A DNA stretch of 6,354 nt from Dehalococcoidia bacterium (GCA_030604795.1 JAUVVE010000053.1:1-6354); one strand, 5' to 3'; numbered from the stretch's first letter, positions 1 through 6,298 are shown. Notes: generated from the sequence alone by a model not told the origin. Translations and numbers: made by a program.

Positions 1-42
1 GCGCTCCGCTATATCTACGATAGCGTTAGCCAGAAATCGTAG
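1..42 (+). CDS. possible C-terminal tail of a plus-strand gene entering from the left (very uncertain)
   Basis: Frame 1 is open from the first base and reads ALRYIYDSVSQKS before a TAG at 40-42. If real, it is the end of a gene that converges on the leftward activase operon. Thirteen codons are too few to recognise any family, and another plus-strand frame also stays open for about 30 codons from the edge, so openness alone proves nothing. The mildly peptide-like composition is the only support. Confidence 0.15.
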   Translation, partial: ALRYIYDSVSQKS

Positions 43-43
43 A
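7..43. repeat. overlapping inverted repeats at the left edge
   Basis: TCTACGAT at 14-21 is perfectly complementary to ATCGTAGA at 36-43, an 8-bp stem with a 14-nt loop. A second pair, CGCTAT at 7-12 and ATAGCG at 20-25, forms a 6-bp stem with a 7-nt loop and uses some of the same bases, so the two hairpins exclude each other. No T-run follows on either strand, so this is not a classical intrinsic terminator. It could be a bidirectional 3'-end structure between convergent genes, a protein-binding site, or chance. The structure is visible in the sequence; its role is unknown. Confidence 0.4.
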
Positions 44-90
44 ACTTGTTCCCTCGTTTGTCAACTGCGAGGCCGCGGTACAGTAGTATC

Positions 91-267
91 TTAATACAAA
101 GCGAAGCTTTTCAGACTTTCTACCAGACATTTCAGGCCAAGAAACAAGCCAAAGGCGAGTGACATTCTTCGCGTGTCGCTGCTCTCAAGCTCTTCCCGTC
201 CGAAGGCAAGGCTTATCGCAACTATGCCGGCCATATGAGAGCGCACCGTACTCCGGGCTGGTACCAT
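91..267 (-). CDS. doubtful small ORF, 58 codons, downstream of the activase
   Basis: An ATG at 265-267 opens a 58-codon frame ending in TAA at 91-93. The best argument for it is a Shine-Dalgarno-like AAGGGG (plus-strand 273-278) five bases before the ATG. It starts 47 nt after the activase stop, so it could be the third gene of the operon. The product begins MVPARSTVRSH and ends with an amphipathic stretch (about residues 35-58: LAFGLFLGLKC, then LVESLKSF). There is no signal peptide, no clear membrane helix and no motif I recognise. The same frame is open well upstream into the activase gene, which weakens the case. It is more likely non-coding than coding. Confidence 0.2.
   Translation of the reverse strand: MVPARSTVRSHMAGIVAISLAFGREELESSDTRRMSLAFGLFLGLKCLVESLKSFALY
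158..180 (-). terminator. weak hairpin downstream of the activase operon, possible terminator
   Basis: AGTGACA at 158-164 pairs with TGTCGCT at 174-180 (7 bp including one G-U pair, 9-nt loop). Read on the minus strand it is followed by a T-rich but interrupted tract (CCTTTGGCTTGTTTCTT), which is poor for an intrinsic terminator. It lies about 135 nt after the activase stop codon. No better terminator is visible between there and the window edge. If the 58-codon ORF around it is real, it cannot be the operon terminator. Confidence 0.18.
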
Positions 268-314
268 TGATGCCCCTTCTATCCTCAACAGGCCCCGAAA
301 GGCGGCACCCCTAT

Positions 315-3300
315 CTAGGTACCTTCTCTGCCCTTTTCGCTGCAGAATCTGATGACCTCTGCGAACTCGTTGACCCTTGCGAGATTGTTGGTCTCCATAA
401 AACCGTCGTAGGTGAGATTGACCCAGGGCTTCTGGTATAAGGCGCTGAACTTCTCTGACATTGCGGCCACTATTCCACCAGGCATACAGCCATGGGGCAT
501 CACCGATATTACCCCAGCGAACTGGGGACTCTCCATCCACTCGATCCCACTACCTATGCTGAGAATAGCCTCGCTGCCACATTTTGTAGAAAGGAAACGG
601 CTTGACTGTGCCAGTATGTCCCGCGTCGAAGGCTCCCTCGTATCAACCAGGTCCTTGCAGTTGATGGCTACTGCGTGCTCCTGGCGCTCCTGTACAACCT
701 TCTTTATGTAGCCGGTTACTATCATCTTGAGTTTTCGGTCCCTGATAGCATCCTCAACATTCCTGTATGAGGTGTATTTGAACCATTCTCCCATCGGGGA
801 AACGATGACTTCAAGGCCCGCATCCTCGCATACTCTTACCAGGTCGCTATTGCTGAACTCGTTGGACCGTAAGAAGATCTCGCCATTGATGCCAATCAGC
901 GGTTTTCTAGGTAGGTCGGCATCAATCAGTGACCTGAATTCACAAGTCGCCTGGCGCAGGACATCATCAAAGGTTTCTTTCATACGAATTCGCTTCAGGA
1001 CCCAGCCTAGGTATTTATCGAACAGTCTGTCTGCTGATCCGACCCGCTTCTCATAAGGGCGGGAGCGCCAGAGGAGCTTTTGGAGACAGTCAACCGCGAC
1101 GAAGCCCTTCCAAGCCAGGCCTTCGAAATCAGGCCCAATGTTCAAATCGCGATAGGCGTTGTTTGACACGCTAGTCCGTATTGGGAGGTCAATGCCAATC
1201 CCCCTAAGTGCAGCCATCTGTTCTACAGCGTACTTCCCAAGGCGGCATGGGCCATATGATCCGGCCATGAACCCCTCGACGTCCCTCAAGTCAGCACCGT
1301 TATCATAGTAGAACTTCATAAAGCTGCCCAAGCTTACGCGGTAGGGCAGACATTCCACGCCCGATGTTACCTGATTGCTGTAGATGAGAGTGCGTTCATC
1401 CGCGTCAGGAAGCACAATCGCCCTCGCCCCACAGGCCTCCATCGCCGCCCCCACGATCTTGGCGTGAGGTGCCATCGAGGGTATGAGAAGAGTCTTGCTC
1501 GAAGTGATGAACGTGGAAACTCCCCTGTAGATATCCTTGCGTTCAACTGCACGCTGCTTCCCAGAACGCGCGAATCCTTTGATGGTGTCGACGAAGGCCT
1601 CAAGACGCGTAACGATGCCCGCCTCCGCTGCATGCTCGTCGATTTCCAGCTGCCCCAGAGGCTTGCCGCCCATGATATCTTCCACAATTCTGAGTATGAA
1701 CGAGTTCGGGCCACATCCGAAGTTTGTTACTGCCAGCCCATATAGCTGTGGATCCGATGCTGTTATGGCAGCGCCAGCAATGTGCTTGCTCTCGTAGAAC
1801 CAGTACGGGCGATCCGAATACTCCTTGGGATTCACAGAAGCAAGAGGCAAGAAGTCAAGCGGTATGGGTACCACACCGAGCTGAGCAAGTTTTTCGGCTA
1901 TGCCAAGGTTCGCCCCTGAATCCTGTGACATATATGACCTGGAGAAGATAACCACGCCCAACTGGTCACTTTTGCGCAGTTGCTTCAACAGCTTCCTGCC
2001 AAGTGCCGCAACACGCGCCTCGAATCTCCGCTGCGCTTCGATGCCGGCAAGCGCCGCCCTCTTGCCCCTGCTTCTGCTGAACCCCATCTTCCCAGCCACA
2101 TCTGTGAGACTGTCAATCGTGTCATCAATGCCCCGACTGAAATCGATTATGGGTATCAACAGCCGTCGCCCCAGATCGAGTACCTGGCGTATTATGAAGG
2201 GTGACGCCTGGATAAGAGGACAGGAGTATTTCTGGTTCTCGTTTCCCTCTTTTTCGCCCAGCCGGATGGCGCAGGGGTAGAGAATGTAATCAACGTCGCT
2301 AAGCATTGCGGCATGCCCATGCAGAAGCTTGAGAGGGAAACAACTGTCAGTGTAACTCAGCTCGACCGCCTGCTCCATGATTTCCTTCGTAGTCTGGCTA
2401 GAGAGGATGACCCTGACGCCAAGCGCATTAAGAAAACCAATTAGCAGCGGTGCATAGTCATATACCAACAGCGCCCTGGGAATCCCCACCGACGGTCCTG
2501 CGCCGCAACCTTCCTTGTGTTCCCGAAAGAGTAGCTTCTCCCGCTGGTCGAAGAAGGTTTTTCTCCTTGTCTGGCTGAGGGTGGCGTCGTAGCGGTCACA
2601 CCTGCTGCCGTAGAAGGTAGGCTTCTCATTTGGCACCTGCATCCGGGTGATAGTGCAGTTGTTGTCACATCCTTTGCAGGTGAACGTAGAAAGAGTGCAT
2701 TCACTATCGACAACCTCTTGGAATCCCCTGAACTCTGATTCTTGGCCCAGTATCTCCTCTTTTGCCAAGAGCGCTGCGCCGATTGCACCGCTGATTTCCT
2801 TGTGCTCTGCTACGGTCAGGGTTTTTCCTTCAAGCTGCTTATGAAAGGCAGAGACAATAGCTTGGTTGTAAAATACGGCCCCGGTGAGGATAATCTTGTC
2901 GCCGAGCTTTCTGGTACCCACTACCTTGGAGAGGTAATTGTTCGCTATCGAGTTTGAAAGGCTGGCGGTGATAACCTCCAGCGGCACGTTTTCTTGCTGG
3001 GCTAAAGCTACCGCCTGACCCATAAAGGCGGCGCACCTTGTCCCCAGATCGATGGTATGGGGCGATGCGAAGGCCAGATTAGCGAATTCGCCACTGTTCA
3101 CCGAAACGTCGAGCATTTCGGCCAGTTCATCGATGAAGCTTCCCGTTCCGGCAGCACATGCCTTGTTCATTTGATAGTCAACGACAACACCGTGCCTCTT
3201 GATGACAAGCTTGGAGTCCTGGCCTCCGATCTCAATGATATCCGCTTCAACGTCTATCTCTGCGCCAGCTCTTGTCTGTGCCGTGATCTCGTTCTTGATC

Positions 3301-4448
3301 AGGTCTGCCCCGATGAAGCTCCCAACCAAGTATCTACCGGAACCGGTGACACCTACGCCAGCTATTCTGACCTTGTCGGCGCCATCTCGGAGAAGATTCC
3401 TAAACACCTCTTTGACCGCCTCAATAGGTCTTCCAGCAGTCATCAAGTAGTTCTTCGCTAAGACCGTTGCGCCAGATGCGCCAATAATCACCGCCTTGGT
3501 GCTGGTGGAGCCGACATCGACCCCAAGATAGCCCGTGCACGGGGCTTCTATCCTGCCACCGGCCCTGCTATCCTCGAAGGCCACAGGCACGAGCTTGGGC
3601 ATTTCAAAATACTTCTGCCCAGCATCTGTTTCTGGTAGTACCGTCACTCGCGAGCGCTTCCCTCTTGAGAGTAAAGCCGAGCCCAGGGCCTCGGTGTGAA
3701 GGTAGTTACTCGGGACGATTATCTCTACACGATGCCCGTTCCTTGCGGACAGCATATCATTGAGAGCCTTTACTATGGCACTATTGGCCGCCACGCCACC
3801 AACGAAGTAGACTGGTTCCTCAAAAGCTCCTTTATGTAGAGCGGCAGCCATCCGCGCAATGCTTTCGCAGAGCGCATAGAGCATGGCCTCGATCGGGGCA
3901 CCTTTCTGCTGCAGATGGATGAGGTCAGTCTTGGCAAAGACACTACACCTGGCGGCTATTCTGGGCGGCTTGCCATCGCACCGCAGTGCCAGGCTGGCAA
4001 ACTCATCCATGCTTATCCCCAGCCTGTACGCCTGTTGCTCAAGGAACCTCCCGGTGCCTGCAGCACAAAGCGGATTCGATGCTACCTTCCACGGCTTCCT
4101 CAGCCCGTCCTGCAGACCTATGACAAGGGAGCTCTGACCGCCAATTTGTATGATGCTTTTGGCATCAGGATGGCAGTGAAGAAGCCCCGAAGCAATCGAC
4201 AGCGAGCTGCTGTACTCAGCCCAATCAAGCGCCTTGGGGATTACAGCTTTGCCAGAACCAGATACGCCTGCGGCGACAATCTCCTCAAGATCGAACCCGC
4301 CGCTCAGCCTGGCAATCAGTGAGCTGACTCCGCTCCTGGCGCTAGAGGTTATTTTCTCGGTGTCAAGCTGAGCGACGTCACCATTCTCATCAATGAGTGA
4401 CAGCTTAGCTTTGACAGAGCCTATATCTAGACCAAGGAAGTAACTCAT
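315..4448 (-). CDS. large single-chain acyl-CoA dehydratase/benzoyl-CoA reductase-type activase (tandem ASKHA ATPase + DUF2229/COG3580 + COG3581)
   Basis: This is a cytoplasmic ATP-dependent reductive activase; the family uses ATP hydrolysis to drive electrons to very low potential. The start is the ATG at 4448 (1377 residues, numbered from it). A GTG two codons upstream (4454) is an alternative, and neither has a strong Shine-Dalgarno. Module 1 (about 2-265) has DIGS at 8-11, IGGQSS at 102-107, the CAAGTG cysteine C128, the second cluster cysteine C168, and VGGVAANS near 216. Module 2 (about 306-565) has DVGSTSTK 311-318, IGGQDSK 407-413, C431 and C472. The pair spacing (40-41) resembles the subunit-bridging [4Fe-4S] cysteines of HgdC. 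A Cys-rich linker follows (C584, C591, C594, C598, C617). Next is a DUF2229/COG3580-like part from VGIPRA at 654, with C703, C743 and C912 (FGCGPNS). The last part is COG3581-like (about 980-1370), with C1033, C1068 and C1321. Length and order match intact members of this family. The true partner or substrate is unknown, and no separate dehydratase subunits are present. Confidence 0.93.
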   Translation of the reverse strand: MSYFLGLDIGSVKAKLSLIDENGDVAQLDTEKITSSARSGVSSLIARLSGGFDLEEIVAAGVSGSGKAVIPKALDWAEYSSSLSIASGLLHCHPDAKSIIQIGGQSSLVIGLQDGLRKPWKVASNPLCAAGTGRFLEQQAYRLGISMDEFASLALRCDGKPPRIAARCSVFAKTDLIHLQQKGAPIEAMLYALCESIARMAAALHKGAFEEPVYFVGGVAANSAIVKALNDMLSARNGHRVEIIVPSNYLHTEALGSALLSRGKRSRVTVLPETDAGQKYFEMPKLVPVAFEDSRAGGRIEAPCTGYLGVDVGSTSTKAVIIGASGATVLAKNYLMTAGRPIEAVKEVFRNLLRDGADKVRIAGVGVTGSGRYLVGSFIGADLIKNEITAQTRAGAEIDVEADIIEIGGQDSKLVIKRHGVVVDYQMNKACAAGTGSFIDELAEMLDVSVNSGEFANLAFASPHTIDLGTRCAAFMGQAVALAQQENVPLEVITASLSNSIANNYLSKVVGTRKLGDKIILTGAVFYNQAIVSAFHKQLEGKTLTVAEHKEISGAIGAALLAKEEILGQESEFRGFQEVVDSECTLSTFTCKGCDNNCTITRMQVPNEKPTFYGSRCDRYDATLSQTRRKTFFDQREKLLFREHKEGCGAGPSVGIPRALLVYDYAPLLIGFLNALGVRVILSSQTTKEIMEQAVELSYTDSCFPLKLLHGHAAMLSDVDYILYPCAIRLGEKEGNENQKYSCPLIQASPFIIRQVLDLGRRLLIPIIDFSRGIDDTIDSLTDVAGKMGFSRSRGKRAALAGIEAQRRFEARVAALGRKLLKQLRKSDQLGVVIFSRSYMSQDSGANLGIAEKLAQLGVVPIPLDFLPLASVNPKEYSDRPYWFYESKHIAGAAITASDPQLYGLAVTNFGCGPNSFILRIVEDIMGGKPLGQLEIDEHAAEAGIVTRLEAFVDTIKGFARSGKQRAVERKDIYRGVSTFITSSKTLLIPSMAPHAKIVGAAMEACGARAIVLPDADERTLIYSNQVTSGVECLPYRVSLGSFMKFYYDNGADLRDVEGFMAGSYGPCRLGKYAVEQMAALRGIGIDLPIRTSVSNNAYRDLNIGPDFEGLAWKGFVAVDCLQKLLWRSRPYEKRVGSADRLFDKYLGWVLKRIRMKETFDDVLRQATCEFRSLIDADLPRKPLIGINGEIFLRSNEFSNSDLVRVCEDAGLEVIVSPMGEWFKYTSYRNVEDAIRDRKLKMIVTGYIKKVVQERQEHAVAINCKDLVDTREPSTRDILAQSSRFLSTKCGSEAILSIGSGIEWMESPQFAGVISVMPHGCMPGGIVAAMSEKFSALYQKPWVNLTYDGFMETNNLARVNEFAEVIRFCSEKGREGT

Positions 4449-4523
4449 TTGCACCGGTCCGAAGCAGTATCTTTCTCACAGGCCGATTTTTTTCTTCGCG
4501 CGCACCACCATTTCTTGCCAAAC
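4449..4523 (-). other. intergenic spacer with an 11-codon mini-ORF in frame with the activase
   Basis: This spacer separates the radical SAM stop from the activase start. On the minus strand it contains ATG at 4511-4509 followed by 10 more codons (product MVVRAKKKIGL) and a TGA at 4478-4476. It is in the same frame as the activase, with nine sense codons between the TGA and the activase ATG. It includes an A7 run (minus strand of 4487-4493). There is no Shine-Dalgarno before the mini-ORF, and no promoter or terminator is visible in the spacer, so co-transcription of the two genes is likely. The mini-ORF is probably chance. Confidence 0.5.
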
Positions 4524-5957
4524 CTAGCTCTGGACCAAACCGAACTCGTGGCTTCGCCTAATAATGTCCCAGTACGCACCACGAGCACCCTGTTCAATCA
4601 GTTGGCACAGCCGTTCATCGTCGGCATAATTGTAGCTTCCCCTCTCAGCAGGCTTAGAGAGAACCAGAAACCTCGGGTCGTCGGCCACGAGCTGGTCTAT
4701 CAAATCAGGAGCACTCTCACCAAGCATGGGTGAGAGATAGAAGATAGGCTGATGAATGCCTTCATTTGTTTCAGGATACAGACCATCCTTGATAGACCTA
4801 GTGGCCACGGCGTTTCCCAGTGTAGTATATGGATACACCCTCACGCCGACAGCAATCCCCACCAGGGGTATATCCAACTCCCTCGCTTTGTCTACTGTTG
4901 TTCTTACCGTCTCCGGTGTTTCCCCAGGGCCGCCTATCAGGAGGTCGCACATATAGTTAAGTCCTTCCCTACGGAGAAGACGAACCATCTGACCAACATC
5001 GTCTGACGAATGCACTCTGCCCAGACGATACAGTTGCTCATCACAAAGGGAGTCAACACCGAAGTTTATGCCAGCACAGCCAGCTGCCTTCATGAGGTTC
5101 GCTAGTTCGCCGTCAAACGGCACTGGTGAACAGTAGCAATACCATCTAATCCTGTTCCCTAACCCCTGTTGAATCACCGCCCGACACACGTCTTTTGCAT
5201 GCTCTGGTGGTAAGTTATACTCGCTATCGCAAAGGTGTAGCCACGATATTCCCTGCTCAGCGAGGTCTTGAAGTTCCTGGACTACGATGTGTGGTGGCCT
5301 GAGGCGCAAGGTTCGTCCCTTAGCTACAGGATCCGCGCAGAAGATGCATCCCTGCGAGCATCCTCGCTTTGTTTCTATGCCTACCATTGCTCCCAACTGC
5401 TCGTATCTTCTGTTATCGAAAAGCCGACGGCGGGGCTTGGGCAAGCGGCGGAGGTCAACATCAACTCTCGGGCTGCGGACGACGTGACCACTACTCCGAT
5501 AGACCATGTTGGGCAACTGGGTAACGTCCTCGCCTTTCCTCAGAGAGTTGGTCAAAGCCAACAGCGCCTCTTCGCCATCGCCTTCGATACCGCCATCAGC
5601 CCCTGTGGCCGCAAGTACCACCTCTGGCATTGTCGAGAATCCAACACCGCCGAGGTATACAGGTGCCTCGGTCAACTTCTTGACCTCTGCGACAACATCA
5701 GCTATCCAGGGTAGAAAGGACTTCCTGGATACAAAGGAGCAATCATCAGTGTTGCGTACTGACAACCCCACCGCCAACGGCACATCGCTTCTAAGCTGGC
5801 GTCGCAGGGAAGCTTTCCAGTCAGGCTCGAAGGAGAAATCCAGAACCGCCACTGATACACCGGCTTCGACAAGGGCCTCCGCTACATACTCCAGACCTAC
5901 CGGGCTTACTGGTGGCCGGGCAACGTTGGTATTAATGAGAAGAATAGGACGTTTCAT
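4524..5957 (-). CDS. cobalamin-binding-domain radical SAM protein
   Basis: This is a 477-residue radical SAM enzyme with an N-terminal B12-binding-like Rossmann domain, of the class that includes methyltransferases and ring- or skeleton-modifying enzymes; the substrate cannot be told. The B12-like domain spans about 1-150: ILLINT at 5-10, the PPVSPVGLEYVAEAL region at 15-29 typical of these proteins, LGGVGFSTMPE at 102-112 and GDGEEAL at 126-132. No DxHxxG cobalamin-ligand motif is seen, which is common in this class. The radical SAM core starts near 185, with the [4Fe-4S] ligands C200, C204 and C207 in RGCSQGCIFC. INFGVDS (297-303) and LLIGGPGET (339-347) are further core strands. The C-terminal helical part contains PIFYLSP and DDPRFLV. 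The reading frame extends 24 codons upstream (to 6029), but the ATG at 5957 is preferred: it has GAGGAG just upstream and the conserved fold begins there. It is the first gene of a likely two-gene operon with the activase. Confidence 0.93.
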   Translation of the reverse strand: MKRPILLINTNVARPPVSPVGLEYVAEALVEAGVSVAVLDFSFEPDWKASLRRQLRSDVPLAVGLSVRNTDDCSFVSRKSFLPWIADVVAEVKKLTEAPVYLGGVGFSTMPEVVLAATGADGGIEGDGEEALLALTNSLRKGEDVTQLPNMVYRSSGHVVRSPRVDVDLRRLPKPRRRLFDNRRYEQLGAMVGIETKRGCSQGCIFCADPVAKGRTLRLRPPHIVVQELQDLAEQGISWLHLCDSEYNLPPEHAKDVCRAVIQQGLGNRIRWYCYCSPVPFDGELANLMKAAGCAGINFGVDSLCDEQLYRLGRVHSSDDVGQMVRLLRREGLNYMCDLLIGGPGETPETVRTTVDKARELDIPLVGIAVGVRVYPYTTLGNAVATRSIKDGLYPETNEGIHQPIFYLSPMLGESAPDLIDQLVADDPRFLVLSKPAERGSYNYADDERLCQLIEQGARGAYWDIIRRSHEFGLVQS

Positions 5958-5961
5958 CGGT

Positions 5962-5967
5962 CTCCTC
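5962..5967 (-). promoter_or_regulatory. ribosome binding site for the radical SAM gene
   Basis: GAGGAG on the minus strand lies four bases before the ATG at 5957. It decides the start in favour of this ATG over the upstream in-frame ATG at 6029, whose extra 24 residues look like translated leader (Arg-rich, no conserved fold). Confidence 0.7.
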
Positions 5968-5989
5968 GCCGCGTCATCAAGCCGCCGAT

Positions 5990-5999
5990 TGCAATTGCA
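5990..5999. promoter_or_regulatory. 10-bp perfect palindrome in the radical SAM leader, possible operator
   Basis: TGCAATTGCA is a perfect 10-bp palindrome. It lies between the predicted transcription start (about 6013) and the ribosome binding site of the radical SAM gene. Its position suits a repressor site that would block transcription, but a 10-bp palindrome can arise by chance and I recognise no regulator for it. Confidence 0.3.
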
Positions 6000-6019
6000 C
6001 CGGCGCGTCAACAATAGCA

Positions 6020-6048
6020 AGTATAACACTCGTGCAGAGGGAGTTCTA
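6020..6048 (-). promoter_or_regulatory. predicted sigma-70-type promoter (extended -10) for the radical SAM-activase operon
   Basis: On the minus strand TATACT (6025-6020) matches the -10 consensus at five of six positions and is preceded by TG plus one base (6028-6026), giving an extended -10 element. The -35 at 17-bp spacing is TAGAAC (6048-6043), only three of six matches, which is normal for extended -10 promoters. The predicted start is near 6013, leaving a leader of about 55 nt before the ATG at 5957. Confidence 0.45.
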
Positions 6049-6067
6049 GACGGAGATATTGACTCCC
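6039..6067. promoter_or_regulatory. inverted repeat overlapping the -35 of the radical SAM promoter, possible operator
   Basis: GGGAGT at 6039-6044 is perfectly complementary to ACTCCC at 6062-6067, with one further G-T pair inward and a 15-nt centre. One arm lies on the predicted -35 hexamer. A half-site spacing of about two helical turns suits a dimeric regulator. No known binding motif is recognised. Confidence 0.3.
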
Positions 6068-6118
6068 GTAGACATCACTCCACGCCCGGAGCAGAGTCGG
6101 CCGGCCCCTTCCTAGTTA

Positions 6119-6143
6119 GGGGTCCCCATACTTTACGGGCCCC
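6119..6143. repeat. strong GC hairpin in the divergent intergenic region
   Basis: GGGG (6119-6122) pairs with CCCC (6140-6143). After a single bulged T (6123), CCC (6124-6126) pairs with GGG (6137-6139). This makes seven G-C pairs closing a 10-nt loop. Alternatives overlap it: CCCCT 6105-6109 with AGGGG 6118-6122, and CCTA 6111-6114 with TAGG 6117-6120. No T-run follows on either strand, so it is not a standard terminator. It would be in the leader of the rightward gene only if transcription starts to its left. Confidence 0.45.
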
Positions 6144-6221
6144 AAGGGTAACGCGGTAGTATGATAAGCTGTTTTCCAGCCCAGGGGGCCTGGCACACGT
6201 GATTTTTTTGTTGGCTTTCTG

Positions 6222-6227
6222 TAATAT
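6222..6227 (+). promoter_or_regulatory. weak -10 candidate for the rightward gene
   Basis: TAATAT at 6222-6227 lies in an AT-rich stretch (6203-6238) about 80 nt before the start codon at 6307. It matches the -10 consensus at four of six positions, and no good -35 is found at 16-18 bp. The AT-rich setting is the main support. Confidence 0.2.
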
Positions 6228-6293
6228 GTTTGTTAGTGTACGCCTGGCGGGGGAGATTGAGTCTGGAAAAACGAGGTGACATCTTCTTCTTGC

Positions 6294-6298
6294 GGAAG
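6294..6298 (+). promoter_or_regulatory. ribosome binding site for the rightward gene
   Basis: GGAAG lies eight bases before the ATG at 6307, a normal distance. An in-frame GTG at 6298-6300 is a possible earlier start, but it overlaps this site, so the ATG is preferred. Confidence 0.5.

Noticed and set aside
159..3461. Many open frames of 60-135 codons on the plus strand, and short extra minus-strand frames, inside the activase gene
   Set aside because: They lie opposite or out of frame within a gene with clear family motifs along its whole length, have no recognisable domains, and have composition expected of shadow frames.
4476..4478. TGA as a selenocysteine codon joining the mini-ORF to the activase
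   Set aside because: No SECIS-like hairpin is apparent after it, and the activase fold starts normally at the downstream ATG.
5958..6029. A 24-residue N-terminal extension of the radical SAM protein starting at 6029
   Set aside because: The ATG at 5957 has a GAGGAG ribosome site and starts the conserved fold. The extension is Arg-rich leader, and its start lies upstream of the predicted transcription start near 6013.
5506..6159. A 217-codon plus-strand open frame overlapping the radical SAM start and the intergenic region
   Set aside because: Its product is Ser/Arg/Thr-rich with no known motif, and about two thirds lies antisense to conserved radical SAM coding sequence. A long shadow frame is the simpler explanation.
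6181..6209. Hairpin CCAGG-GGG-CCTGG followed by T7 as a rightward intrinsic terminator
   Set aside because: The stem is only 5 bp with a 3-nt loop, and nine bases separate it from the T-run. No plus-strand gene ends upstream of it.
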